NCBI GenBank assembly: GCA_913055735.1 | Contig: CAJXKD010000002.1 | Coordinates: forward strand, 310,001 to 374,000 | Reading direction: 5' to 3' | Length of the DNA: 64,000 bases | From: an uncultured Rhodospirillales bacterium | GTDB lineage: Bacteria; Pseudomonadota; Alphaproteobacteria; Rhodospirillales; UBA2165 | Shown: in pieces, positions 37,001-45,178 of the stretch | Layout of the letters: the number at the start of each line of letters is the position of its first letter | Position numbering within the stretch: the first letter of the stretch is position 1 | Translations under genes and position numbers: made by a program | Notes under the pieces: model-generated | What the model was told of the DNA's origin: nothing | What the model saw: the letters and a program-made list of their open reading frames with translations, nothing else | Database searches by the model: none

Positions 37001-37517
37001 CGGCGGTCGCCGAACCTGCGCCTTTCTTCGCCGCTTGTTTCCGTGTTGGCCCGGAATTCGCGCCTTTCGGTGCCGTGGCGCCCGTACCGTCGAAGCCGGA
37101 AAACCGGCCTTTGGGGGAAAATCTGGGGACACCGGACAATGTCAGGTGTCGCGGCTGTTTTCCCCGGCGCGTAACCGTAACGGTGAAATTCCGGAAACCG
37201 CGCCGCTGTTTGAGTTTGTCGGCGAAAATTTGACGGGCGAGCTCGCCGCCATCCATGTCGCCCGCGAATTTCTCGATCGGTTTTCCGATCAGCGCCCGCG
37301 CGGGAATTCCTGTGAGTTTTTCGAAATCGGGGGAAAGGGCGGTGAAGCGTCCTTTGCTGTCACATGACCAGCGCCATTTAGGTTTGCTGGGGGATTTGCT
37401 GGGCCGTGTCATGCCAGGATGTTGGCCAGAACGTTTGCCGGAACGTTGGCCGGAACGTTGGCCGGTACGCCGGGTGGCACGTTTGGCGGCGCGTCTCTTG
37501 GTTGGCTGTTTTCCCAT
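34035..37517 (-). CDS. Multi-PAS/GAF GGDEF-EAL c-di-GMP signalling protein
   Basis: 1160-residue soluble sensor. After a basic tail, PAS-type domains lie around residues 50-110, 180-290 and 310-410, a GAF domain about 430-590, another PAS about 600-720, then GGDEF (730-890) and EAL (910-1150). The cyclase site is intact (RLGGDEF) with an RxxD inhibitory site five residues before it. The phosphodiesterase residues also look intact (EALIRW, NVNISP, EITE, DDFGTG, KVD, AEGVET). It could therefore be bifunctional. The ATG at 37517 is used; a TTG at 37535 is in frame. No membrane segment is seen. Confidence 0.9.
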   Translation of the reverse strand: MGKQPTKRRAAKRATRRTGQRSGQRSGKRSGQHPGMTRPSKSPSKPKWRWSCDSKGRFTALSPDFEKLTGIPARALIGKPIEKFAGDMDGGELARQIFADKLKQRRGFRNFTVTVTRRGKQPRHLTLSGVPRFSPKGRFSGFDGTGATAPKGANSGPTRKQAAKKGAGSATADPHRQISEVLEGLGGGFALWRRDGTLAFCNQAFRTLFQLDDALARPGTPVSEITQAQADRIVSLGLSKEQWIARQIRLRRRPPFEEELQLIDGRWLVSTGRRAANGATTEIITDVTPIKEAELDATRDAQRNAQMAVAISSMDSGVFISNPNLSENPVVFCNPAFQPPEGVDTDDINGMPLAKLIEGMADEQGVATLRTAIAKATPASVVIGRRDKAGRRQWSELRISPVFGAARQVNYFLGIESDITAQKQAELDLEKRMERQAAVAELGRRALEQSDFDALLNDAVKTVSRILGFTYVTIRELIPSTRELILRASTGWPLDQLSPKDTHAELWPEMERVMESERPSWNFRSAEQLKRAPRLLRANGLRFSARTRIAGRDRPFGILAIHDTVERKLDPDDLNFLQYVAYVLGVAVDRRLAETALRESQHRFELAVKGSNDGIWDWDLAEGSLYYSSRWKAMLGFRDDELEDTFEAWLDRVHEEDREEFKTALDEHLNDQTPYFSCEHRLRHKDGGYRWMLVRGLAVRDAQGKATRIAGSLSDITEAKRAEYELMKDALHDSLTGLPNRALFNDRLTQAIVRLNRQPTYLFAVLYLDFDRFKVINDSLGHSYGDQILIEIGHRLKECTREVDTVARLGGDEFAILLDNLEGEERAEGVARRINQMLADPFDLAGRQIVSNASIGIAFSSLGYTSPEEMVRDADIAMYQAKTAGRGRHVVFEKGMHVHAVSQLELETDLRDAIEKDQFTLAYQPVVNIRTGLPAGFEALIRWKHPTRGYVPPVDFMSLAEETKLIIPLGRMVLRMACKQMKRWVDRFPSFDLGMNVNISPAQFGDPNLIDDIENILKETGLKGDLLRLEITEGAIMENPHEVAVRLQQLRVMGVQVYVDDFGTGYSSLSHLQRLPIDALKVDQSFVMSIADSKDNMAIVRAIIDLAHNLNLATVAEGVETKRDLKQLKKLKCDFAQGFFFSTPLDSRKATAYLRDNLAQ
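37418..37465 (-). repeat. Four 12-bp tandem repeats in the GGDEF-EAL gene
   Basis: Four consecutive 12-base units, two of them identical (AACGTTGGCCGG) and two with two to four changes, encode a GQRS-type basic repeat near residues 19-34. The multiple of three keeps the frame, so copy number could vary without breaking the gene. Confidence 0.7.
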
Positions 37518-37711
37518 GATCGGCAATGGATGCAATTTTTCCGTACAATCGGGAGCAGGGGCGCCTAAAAAACACCGCCGTGCTGTTCAATGTACAAAAT
37601 TTGGCGATCGGTCCCTAAGCGGCTGAAATATATTAATAATATAGGAAGGCCCCGGCCTGTTTTAAAACGGTCGGATTACCCGAATAACTATGTGGTCCGT
37701 ACCGCCCGCTT

Positions 37712-38224
37712 TTACAGGTCCCTGGGGCGTATGAATTTGGATAAATGGCCGGATTTAGGTCGGATTTCGGCCCATTTTTCGATATCCGCCTCGATACGGA
37801 CCAGGGCGGCGGTCGGGTATTTCGACCGGACCTCGTTAACGATTTTCTTGGTCCCCGTGCGGGTGAGGCCGAGGGCAAGTTCCTGAATGCCCGGATTATG
37901 GGCAAGGAGGAGGACCGAGGACGCCGTTTCTGGCAGCTCCCGGAGCCGCGCCAACAGCGCGTCGGCGCCCGCCTCGTAGAGCCCGTCCTCGATCTGGGCA
38001 TCCGGGAGGCCGGTTGCCTCTTGCTGTACGAATTCTAGGGTTTCCCGGGTCCGGCGTGCCGCCGAACAGAGGACGATCTGGGGGCTGAGCCCGTGATCCC
38101 GGATATATGCGCCGATTTTCCGCGCACCCGTCTGTCCGCGCTCGTTCAAGGGGCGGTCGAAATCCGAAAGATCCGGATCCGTCCAACTCGATTTTGCGTG
38201 GCGTAACAAATAAATCACTTTCAT
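37712..38224 (-). CDS. sixA: Phosphohistidine phosphatase SixA-like
   Basis: 170-residue histidine phosphatase of the phosphoglycerate-mutase superfamily. The N-terminal YLLRHAKSSW carries the catalytic His, and LLLAHNPGIQELAL carries the second. SixA in E. coli dephosphorylates His-containing phosphotransfer proteins, notably of the nitrogen PTS. It diverges from ppk with 126 bases between, which may hint at a phosphate theme but proves nothing. A weak 5-bp GC hairpin near 37647-37658 downstream could be its terminator. Confidence 0.88.
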   Translation of the reverse strand: MKVIYLLRHAKSSWTDPDLSDFDRPLNERGQTGARKIGAYIRDHGLSPQIVLCSAARRTRETLEFVQQEATGLPDAQIEDGLYEAGADALLARLRELPETASSVLLLAHNPGIQELALGLTRTGTKKIVNEVRSKYPTAALVRIEADIEKWAEIRPKSGHLSKFIRPRDL

Positions 38225-38298
38225 TCAGTCGGATCTCTTAGTTTATGCTGTTCCGGGCAACGGTTTGTCGTTTCGAGAGCCGGCTCAGCACCACCCCA

Positions 38299-38316
38299 TT
38301 GTCATACCCCTGTTTG
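38299..38316 (+). promoter_or_regulatory. Weak Pho-box-like sequence before ppk
   Basis: TTGTCAT, four bases, then CTGTTTG resembles the PhoB direct repeat (CTGTCAT spaced by four). The first half matches six of seven, the second about four. It lies 35 bases before the ppk start codon. ppk is PhoB-regulated in several proteobacteria. The overlap with a CCCC/GGGG hairpin makes chance resemblance plausible. Confidence 0.25.
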
Positions 38317-38350
38317 GGGGCTAATTAATTTTGCAGGAGAGTCAGGAAAA

Positions 38351-40498
38351 ATGGGGACCACCGCAACAAATATCGACCGTACAATCACCATGCGGTCCAG
38401 AAGCCGGTTCCTGAACCGCGAGCTGTCCTGGCTTGCCTTCAATTCCCGTGTCCTCCAGGAAGCAAACAATCCCCGGCATCCGTTGCTGGAGCGTCTTCGT
38501 TTTCTCGCCATCTCCGCTTCCAACATAGACGAATTTTATATGGTTCGGGTGGCCGGTGTGAAAGGCCAAGTTGATGCGGACGTCGTAACCCTCAGTTCCG
38601 ACGGCATGACACCGAACCAACAAATGGATGCAATCCGCGAAGAAGCCGGGTCTTTGATGCAGCAACAGCAGTTTTGCTGGCGCGATCTTCGCGAGGCTTT
38701 ACGCGGTGTCGGTATCGCTGTCGTCGAGCCGGGCGAATTGACCGACGGCGAAAAAGCGTGGTTGGGCGAATTGTTCATGGAGCAGGTTTTTCCGCTGCTG
38801 ACGCCGTTGGCCATAGATCCGACCCATCCCTTTCCCTTCATCCGCAATCTTGGCCTGTCCATGGCGTTGGATATCCGCCGTCAATCGGATGGACAGCATT
38901 TGCGTGCCTTGATCACGTTGCCGCAGATGCTGGATCGGTTCATCCAACTGCCGGGCGAAGAGATCAGGCTTATTCTGCAGGATGATTTGATTGCCATGAA
39001 CCTGGACCGCATCTTTCCGGATTTCGATATCGGGGAAAGCGCGTGGTTCCGGGTTATTCGAGACACTGAATTCGAAATCGACGAAGAAGCCGAAGACCTT
39101 GTGCGGACGTTCCAGTCGGCGCTGAAGCAACGGCGCCGCGGCTCAACCATCCGTCTTGCCGTGAATGCGGATATTTCCGACCAGCTTCGCGATATGATCG
39201 TCGATGGCCTGCGCGCGGACCCCAAGGACGTGGTGGTCCACAACGGATTGCTTGGCCTTTCGGATACCACAGAGATCGTCTCTCTGGAGAGGCCGGAACT
39301 GAAGTTTACGCCCTATGTCGCGCGGTTCCCGGAACGCGTTCGGGAACTGGATGGTGATTGCTTTGCGGCGATCAGCAAGAAGGATTTTGTCGTCCATCAT
39401 CCCTATGAAAGCTTTGAGGTCGTCGCCCAATTTCTCCGCCAGGCGGCCCGCGACCCGAACGTGGTCGCCATCAAGCAGACGCTGTATCGCACCAGTAACG
39501 ATTCTTCCATTGTTGCGGCTTTGATCGAAGCCGCCGAGGCCGGTAAGTCGGTAACGGCAATGGTAGAATTGAAGGCTCGTTTCGACGAGGAAGCGAATAT
39601 TCGCTGGGCGCGCGATCTGGAGCGCGCCGGCGCACACGTCGTGTTCGGCTTTGTCGACAAGAAGATCCACGCGAAAATCAGCCTTGTCGTACGCCGCGAA
39701 GGGAAGTCCTTGCGGACTTATGCCCATTTCGGCACCGGCAACTATCATCCGCATACGGCGAAGGTGTATACGGACCTGTCCTACTTCACGTGCAATCCGG
39801 ATCTGTGCCAGGACGCGGCGCAGGTATTCAATTTCATGACCGGTTACACGGAGCCGAATAACCTCAAGAAAATGGCCGTGTCGCCTATTGATTTGCGCGA
39901 GACCTTGATGGCCAACATCGAGGCGGAGATCGCCCATGCTGAAGCCGGTCGACCAGCGGCGGTTTGGGCGAAGATGAACTCCTTAGTTGATCCGGACATC
40001 ATTGACGGACTGTATAAGGCGTCTCAGGCGGGCGTTGAAATCGATCTGGTGATTCGCGGCATCTGCTGTTTACGGCCGGGTGTCGAAGGGTTGTCGGAAA
40101 ATATCCGGGTGAAAAGCATCGTCGGCAGATTTTTGGAACATTCGCGCATTGTCGTGTTCGGCAATGGCGAGCAACTGCCGTCGCCCCAGGCCAAGGTCTA
40201 CATTTCGTCGGCTGATTGGATGCCACGTAATCTGAACTGGCGGGTCGAGCTGCTTGTGCCGATCGAAAACCCAACGGTTCATCAACAGGTGCTGGAGCAG
40301 GTGATGGTCGCAAACCTCACCGACGTCCAACAAAGTTGGGAAATGAACCCCGACGGCACCTATACCCGCCTGCCGTCCAACGAGACAGACTTCTCCGCAC
40401 AGGCTTACTTCATGACCAATCCCAGCCTCTCGGGCCGGGGAAGCGCCCTCGAACAACATCGCCCGGAAATGCCAAGGCTGGTGATTCACCGCGACTGA
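38351..40498 (+). CDS. ppk: Polyphosphate kinase 1
   Basis: Reversibly polymerises the ATP gamma phosphate into inorganic polyphosphate. The 715-residue protein has the N-terminal domain signature FLNRELSWLAFNSRVL, the phosphorylated His in KIHAKISLVVRREG, and the second catalytic His in LEHSRIVVFGNG. AGGA precedes the ATG. ppx follows after 91 bases, so polyphosphate synthesis and breakdown are encoded side by side, as in many proteobacteria. Confidence 0.96.
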   Translation: MGTTATNIDRTITMRSRSRFLNRELSWLAFNSRVLQEANNPRHPLLERLRFLAISASNIDEFYMVRVAGVKGQVDADVVTLSSDGMTPNQQMDAIREEAGSLMQQQQFCWRDLREALRGVGIAVVEPGELTDGEKAWLGELFMEQVFPLLTPLAIDPTHPFPFIRNLGLSMALDIRRQSDGQHLRALITLPQMLDRFIQLPGEEIRLILQDDLIAMNLDRIFPDFDIGESAWFRVIRDTEFEIDEEAEDLVRTFQSALKQRRRGSTIRLAVNADISDQLRDMIVDGLRADPKDVVVHNGLLGLSDTTEIVSLERPELKFTPYVARFPERVRELDGDCFAAISKKDFVVHHPYESFEVVAQFLRQAARDPNVVAIKQTLYRTSNDSSIVAALIEAAEAGKSVTAMVELKARFDEEANIRWARDLERAGAHVVFGFVDKKIHAKISLVVRREGKSLRTYAHFGTGNYHPHTAKVYTDLSYFTCNPDLCQDAAQVFNFMTGYTEPNNLKKMAVSPIDLRETLMANIEAEIAHAEAGRPAAVWAKMNSLVDPDIIDGLYKASQAGVEIDLVIRGICCLRPGVEGLSENIRVKSIVGRFLEHSRIVVFGNGEQLPSPQAKVYISSADWMPRNLNWRVELLVPIENPTVHQQVLEQVMVANLTDVQQSWEMNPDGTYTRLPSNETDFSAQAYFMTNPSLSGRGSALEQHRPEMPRLVIHRD

Positions 40499-40589
40499 TT
40501 ATATATATCCCGTAGCTGAGATACGGGATCTGGATGACCGCCAAAAAAATCTTAAACACGGCCGGACGTAGCATGGCGGGCACACTTTG

Positions 40590-42056
40590 ATGGCGGCGAC
40601 GGGTCGCATCGCAATTGTCGATATCGGGTCCAACACCGTTCGATTGGTCGTCTACGAGGCGCTCACGCGGCTTCCCTTGCCGGTGTTCAATGAACGTGTG
40701 ACCTGCGGCCTCGGACGCGGGCTCGGCAAGACCGGAAAACTCAATCCCGACGGGGTCGAACTCGCCACGACGGCGCTCACCCGTTTTGCCAGCCTCGCGA
40801 AACAGATGGAGGTCGACCGGCTCGAATTGCTCGCCACCGCCGCAGTTCGCGAAGCAAAAGACGGCCCCGACTTCGTGGCGGATATAGCAAAACGCTTCGG
40901 CCACACCGTCAATGTTCTGACCGGAAACGAAGAGGCCCGTCTCGGCGCTCTGGGTGTCCTGAGCGGATTGCCAGATGCCGATGGGCTTCTCGGTGATTTG
41001 GGCGGTGGCAGCCTCGATTTGGTATCCCTCGATGGGGGAGAGTTCGGAACAAGCGATACTTTACCCCTCGGCCATCTACGGATCGCCGAGGAATCGAACG
41101 GCGATATGATCAAGGCCCGCACGCTGATCGACAACGCCCTCGATAAACTGCCGTGGCTGACGGATATGAGGGGCAGGACCGTCTATGCCGTCGGCGGTGC
41201 TTGGCGCGCTTTGGCTCGGACTTCCATCGAGCAGAAGGGCTACCCGCTGCATGTGTTGGACGGCTACACCATCCTGCCGGACGACGCGTTGGAAATGACC
41301 CGTATCATCGCGGGTCTAAGCCGGAAGTCCCTTGAGCGTCTGGCGACCGTCTCCCGGCGCCGCGCCGAAACCTTGCCCTATGCCGCCATGGCCATGAACC
41401 GTCTATTGGAGAGGACGCGGCCGGGGCTGGTCGTGTTTTCCGGTTACAGCATGCGGGAAGGCAAGTTCTTCGAGATGCTGCCCGAGGAGATGCGCCGCGA
41501 GGACCCGGTCGTTGCCGCGTGCGAGGGCTATGCGAAGCGCATTGGCCGGTTCTCGGTTCATGGCGATGAGGTCGTGAACTGGATGGAGCCGTTGTTCAAC
41601 GACCTGCCGCCAAGCGACCGGCGGCTGCGCCTCGCTGCCGCCCTCATGAGCGACATCGGCTGGTCCGAACATCCTGACTACCGGGCGCTGCATGCCTTCC
41701 TGCGCGTACTGCGCCTGCCCATTGCGGGCTTGTCCCATCGGGACCGTATCTATCTCGCCCTGGCGGTGTTCGTCCGCTACAACGGGAGCCGCCACCAGTA
41801 CGAGGTGAAGGAAGTCCGGCCTTTGTTGAGCGAGGAGGATGACCATCGGGCCTCGGTCCTTGGTGTCGCGTTGCGGCTGGCACACGTGCTATCCGGCGGC
41901 GTTCCCGGATTGCTCGATAAGGCGCCTCTAACGCTCAAATCGGGTACCTTGACGATGACCTTGTCGCCGAACAAAAATCTTTTCTACAGCGATGCAGTTG
42001 ATAGACTTTTCAAATCACTAGCGAAAAGCCTTAACGTGAAAGCTAAGATTAAATAG
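40590..42056 (+). CDS. ppx: Exopolyphosphatase (Ppx/GppA family)
   Basis: Degrades polyphosphate processively; family members also hydrolyse pppGpp. The 488-residue protein has the ASKHA phosphate-binding motif IVDIGSNTVRLVV, LLGDLGGGSLDLV, and AVGGAWRALA, with an HD-like C-terminal half, as in Ppx rather than the shorter relatives. The ATG at 40590 is used; an adjoining in-frame TTG at 40587 is possible. It is convergent with rnd, nine bases away. Confidence 0.92.
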   Translation: MAATGRIAIVDIGSNTVRLVVYEALTRLPLPVFNERVTCGLGRGLGKTGKLNPDGVELATTALTRFASLAKQMEVDRLELLATAAVREAKDGPDFVADIAKRFGHTVNVLTGNEEARLGALGVLSGLPDADGLLGDLGGGSLDLVSLDGGEFGTSDTLPLGHLRIAEESNGDMIKARTLIDNALDKLPWLTDMRGRTVYAVGGAWRALARTSIEQKGYPLHVLDGYTILPDDALEMTRIIAGLSRKSLERLATVSRRRAETLPYAAMAMNRLLERTRPGLVVFSGYSMREGKFFEMLPEEMRREDPVVAACEGYAKRIGRFSVHGDEVVNWMEPLFNDLPPSDRRLRLAAALMSDIGWSEHPDYRALHAFLRVLRLPIAGLSHRDRIYLALAVFVRYNGSRHQYEVKEVRPLLSEEDDHRASVLGVALRLAHVLSGGVPGLLDKAPLTLKSGTLTMTLSPNKNLFYSDAVDRLFKSLAKSLNVKAKIK

Positions 42057-42065
42057 GGCGCTTGA

Positions 42066-43232
42066 TCAGGTGCCTTCGGGCTCCAGATCGACAACTTCCA
42101 ACTGACGGCCGTTGATCACCAGCGCGACATTTCCCGCGATGGCCGCCAGCGCATCGTTTCCGAAAATCTGACGACGCCAGCCTTTGAGCGCGGGGACATC
42201 GGCCTTCTCGCCATAAGCGGCGATCTGCTCGAGATGGTCGCTCGTCGCGAGCAAGCGTTGCGCGACCTCGTGTTGCTCGCATTTCATCTTGAGCAGCACC
42301 TTGAGGAGGTCCGTGACGGGGCCCAATCCACGGGGCAGGGCCTCGCGTTTCTCCAGCCGGGGGCATGCGTCGTCGGGCAGATCGAGGCCATTTTTGACCG
42401 CCGCCAGCAAGGCTTCGCCGGATTTCCCCTCGGCCATCCGGCGGCCGAGCCCGCGGGTCCTGGACAAATCCTCGACGGTTTTGGGCGCATGATGGGCGAT
42501 TTCCACCAGGGCCTCGTCCCGCAGCACGCGGTTGCGGGGCAAATCGCGCTCGGCGGCCTCGATCTCCCGCCAGGCTGCGACTTCGCGCAAGATGGCCAGA
42601 AAGCGCGGCCGGTTGCTTTTGCTTTTGATGCGTTTCCAGGCTTCTTCCGGTGCCGTTCGATAGGTTTCCGGGGCCGCGAGTGTCGCGATCTCTTCCTCCA
42701 GCCATTCGCGGCGGCCGTTCTTCCCGAGCCGGGCCGCCAATTTTTCATAGACCTTGCGCAGATGGGTGACATCGGCGAGGGCATAATTGATCTGTTTCTC
42801 GGTCAGCGGGCGGTGCGACCAATCGGTAAAACGGGACGATTTATCGATTTCCGCATTGGCGAGCTTGCGAACCAGCGTTTCATAGCCGACGGAGTCGCCG
42901 AAGCCACAGACCATGGCGGCGACCTGTGTGTCGAACATGGGCGTCGGCAGGCGCCCCGCGAGATGATAGAAAATTTCGAGATCCTGACGTGCGGCGTGGA
43001 ACACCTTTAGGACGTTTTCGTTAGCCATAAGGTCGAACAAAGGCGTGAGGTCGAGGCCGTCCGCAAGGGCATCCACGGCGACCGCTTCCTTGGTTCCCGC
43101 CATTTGCACGACGCACAAATGCGGCCAATAGCTGTTCTCGCGCATGAACTCGGTGTCGACGGTGACGAAAGTTTCGCGGGAAAGTCGGTCGCAGAACGCG
43201 GCGAGGGAATCGGTATCGGAAATCAGGTCCAT
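42066..43232 (-). CDS. rnd: Ribonuclease D
   Basis: 3'-5' exoribonuclease in tRNA and stable RNA maturation. The DEDDy site is visible: VTVDTEFMRE (first Asp and Glu), VFHAARQDLEIF (second Asp) and the Tyr-containing DVTHLRKVYEKL. An HRDC domain follows in the C-terminal half. The ATG at 43232 gives a normal 388-residue protein; an in-frame start at 43277 adds 15 unconserved residues. rnd beside ppk-ppx and near aspS is a conserved alphaproteobacterial neighbourhood. Confidence 0.94.
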   Translation of the reverse strand: MDLISDTDSLAAFCDRLSRETFVTVDTEFMRENSYWPHLCVVQMAGTKEAVAVDALADGLDLTPLFDLMANENVLKVFHAARQDLEIFYHLAGRLPTPMFDTQVAAMVCGFGDSVGYETLVRKLANAEIDKSSRFTDWSHRPLTEKQINYALADVTHLRKVYEKLAARLGKNGRREWLEEEIATLAAPETYRTAPEEAWKRIKSKSNRPRFLAILREVAAWREIEAAERDLPRNRVLRDEALVEIAHHAPKTVEDLSRTRGLGRRMAEGKSGEALLAAVKNGLDLPDDACPRLEKREALPRGLGPVTDLLKVLLKMKCEQHEVAQRLLATSDHLEQIAAYGEKADVPALKGWRRQIFGNDALAAIAGNVALVINGRQLEVVDLEPEGT

Positions 43233-43331
43233 GGGCGGACTTCTACACGTTTTTGTCTGGGCCTTAAAGACAAGCAATGCGGTTTGCCGGGCATTGCCAC
43301 GAAATTGTTATCCCCGATCACTGGTCGGCCA

Positions 43332-44081
43332 TTAGTCGGCACGTCTTGTCTCGAGCCGGACGCTGACGACATAGGAAAATGGCCGAGGGTCACCAATCCG
43401 GATATCCGAAAACCCGGCGGTCTTCAGACACTTTTCCATATCTGCCTGGGTTACCACGCCGCCGAGCGAGGTGGCGTCCGACAAGGGGTCTTCCAAGACC
43501 TCGCGCGGTAACGGGCCTTCGCGGATCAAATCGCGGGCAACCAGGTGTCCGCCAGGCTTCAGAACGCGATAAGCTTCCGCGAAGGCCGCAGCCTTGTCCG
43601 TGCAGAGAGTGAAGGCGGCATTGGCGGTCACCAAATCGGCGACGCCGTCGGGCAGAGGCAGGGCCTCCATATCGCCGGCGACTGCGAACACCAGGGCGCC
43701 TTCGGGGGTTGGGGGCAGGGATGTCCGCAGGCGTTCGAGCATGGCCGGGGTGAGGTCGACGGCGATGATCCGGGCTTGCGGGGGCAGGCGTTGGGCGAGC
43801 AGGGCCGTATCCACCCCGGCTCCGGCCCCCAATTCGACGGCAACGCTGATATTTTCCAGGCCGCTTTCCGGCACGGCGTAGCCGCAGCCGCTATAAGCGT
43901 CCATGAGCGCCGGTAGCAGCCCGTCCACGGCGTCGGCGGGATAGCCGGCGGCCAATAAACGTTGCGCCCCGCCGGTGGGGAAGGTCCCCCCACGGGCGAG
44001 GCGCGTATAACGTTGACGTATCCGGCCCTTGATCTGGGCCGCCCAATCCGATTGGGCGGCCGAATTCCGAGGCCCGGTCAC
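43332..44081 (-). CDS. Class I SAM-dependent methyltransferase, ArsM-like
   Basis: 249-residue Rossmann methyltransferase with motif I VELGAGAGVDTALLA, an acidic loop IIAVDLTPAML, and motif VLKPGGHLVARDL. The preceding YSGCGYAVPE resembles the segment before motif I in ArsM-type arsenite methyltransferases, but the full set of arsenic-binding cysteines is not evident, so the substrate stays open. The start is GTG at 44081, six bases after the metallophosphoesterase gene, implying co-transcription. A perfect 11-bp hairpin lies within codons 7-15. Confidence 0.75.
   Translation of the reverse strand: MTGPRNSAAQSDWAAQIKGRIRQRYTRLARGGTFPTGGAQRLLAAGYPADAVDGLLPALMDAYSGCGYAVPESGLENISVAVELGAGAGVDTALLAQRLPPQARIIAVDLTPAMLERLRTSLPPTPEGALVFAVAGDMEALPLPDGVADLVTANAAFTLCTDKAAAFAEAYRVLKPGGHLVARDLIREGPLPREVLEDPLSDATSLGGVVTQADMEKCLKTAGFSDIRIGDPRPFSYVVSVRLETRRAD
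44037..44061. repeat. Perfect 11-bp inverted repeat in the methyltransferase 5' coding end
   Basis: GGCCGCCCAAT and ATTGGGCGGCC flank a three-base CCG spacer. In mRNA of the methyltransferase this is a very stable hairpin about 20 bases after the GTG start, and about 26 bases after the upstream gene's stop. There is no following T run, so it is not an intrinsic terminator. Confidence 0.8.
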
Positions 44082-44087
44082 CGTTGA

Positions 44088-44867
44088 TTAGTGGGGCATA
44101 TGGTCCGGGTTCCAGAACGTGCCGCTGCGGATCATGCCGGCGATGCGCTCGCCATGCTCGATCCAGCTGTTCTCGTTGAACTTGGCCTGTTCTTCGCTGT
44201 CGAAATCGACCCGCTCAACCCGGCAATCCCAGTTGCCGTCGCCCTTGTACTCGACGACCGCATAGGCCGGGCGGGGGTCACCGTCCCAGCTCATGCCGAC
44301 GGCGGCGGCGCAGACCAGGGTCTGCATCTTGCCGTTCGATTTCTTGAATCGGCGCACCGACGGGCCGTGGATGTGACCATGCGCGCCGACGTCGAAGTCG
44401 AAGCCTTCGAGCTTATCGGCGATCTCATCGTCGGTCAGCCGGAAGGGGAAGGCATCGGCATCGCCGATGTCATACGGGGTGCCATGGAACACATGGAAAT
44501 CATGGCCGAGTTCCGGGGTATAGGTCATGGCGAAGGGGCGTTTGTCGAGCCATTCCAGCAGGCTGTCGTCGATGCGGTCGCGGGTCATCTGCATCATCCG
44601 GAACATCCATTCCTGGTGCGGGCTCTTCGGCTTGGTCGTTTCCCACACCTTACGGGTCACCCACAGATCGACGTTGCCGACGACCACGTCGATCCACGGA
44701 CGGTCCTTCATCCGCTGGACGACCTCGGCCGGCTCCGGGCCCAGCCCGACCAAGTCGCCGATCACCACGACCTTATCGGGATTTTCCTTCTCCACCGCGG
44801 CTTCCACGGCGTCCAATTGGGGGATCTGGCCGTGAATGTCCGAATAGAGGCAAAACTTGAAGTTCAT
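44088..44867 (-). CDS. Metallophosphoesterase family protein
   Basis: 259-residue calcineurin-like phosphoesterase of the YfcE/MJ0936 type with a two-metal site: YSDIHGQ at the N-terminus, VIGDLVGLGPEP, VVGNVDLWV in place of the usual GNHD or GNCD, and GAHGHIHGPS near the C-terminus. Substrate is unknown; relatives act on phosphodiesters or nucleotides. A purine-rich ribosome site (GGAAGGAAGG) precedes the ATG. The methyltransferase gene follows six bases after its stop. Confidence 0.85.
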   Translation of the reverse strand: MNFKFCLYSDIHGQIPQLDAVEAAVEKENPDKVVVIGDLVGLGPEPAEVVQRMKDRPWIDVVVGNVDLWVTRKVWETTKPKSPHQEWMFRMMQMTRDRIDDSLLEWLDKRPFAMTYTPELGHDFHVFHGTPYDIGDADAFPFRLTDDEIADKLEGFDFDVGAHGHIHGPSVRRFKKSNGKMQTLVCAAAVGMSWDGDPRPAYAVVEYKGDGNWDCRVERVDFDSEEQAKFNENSWIEHGERIAGMIRSGTFWNPDHMPH

Positions 44868-45178
44868 AATGTAACCTTCCTTCCTTGGTTCTTCTGTTCC
44901 CCAGATCCCCAGGCGCGCCGTTTTCCCTCCGAAAGCCGGTTCGCCAAAAACCTGAACCGGCCAACCGCCCTGCTTTGCGCGCGGGGTGCTGAAAATGCCC
45001 CGTAACTTTGGTGGGCAAAATCAACGGGCGCGTAATATAGCCTATTTTCGGCCCAAGCACATCCCCCTGCGTGCCACCAAAATTACGCCAAAACCCGCGG
45101 GTTGCCTTGTGTTCCGTGCCGGAAGGGCGATACTAGGCGGCCAAAGGGCTAACGTTCCAACGAGGAGAAATTCGAGCC
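44868..45178. other. Divergent intergenic region with an 8-bp inverted repeat
   Basis: 311 bases between the metallophosphoesterase and nitroreductase genes, without a credible ORF. It contains GCCGGTTC at 44935-44942 and its complement GAACCGGC at 44954-44961, separated by 11 bases, in the presumed leader or promoter of the metallophosphoesterase. The spacing would suit a dimeric regulator or an mRNA hairpin. GAGGAGAAA before 45179 is the nitroreductase ribosome site. Confidence 0.4.

Noticed and set aside
44091..45005. 304-codon plus-strand frame opposite the metallophosphoesterase
   Set aside because: Antisense to a gene with all metal-binding motifs; no ribosome site or family match.
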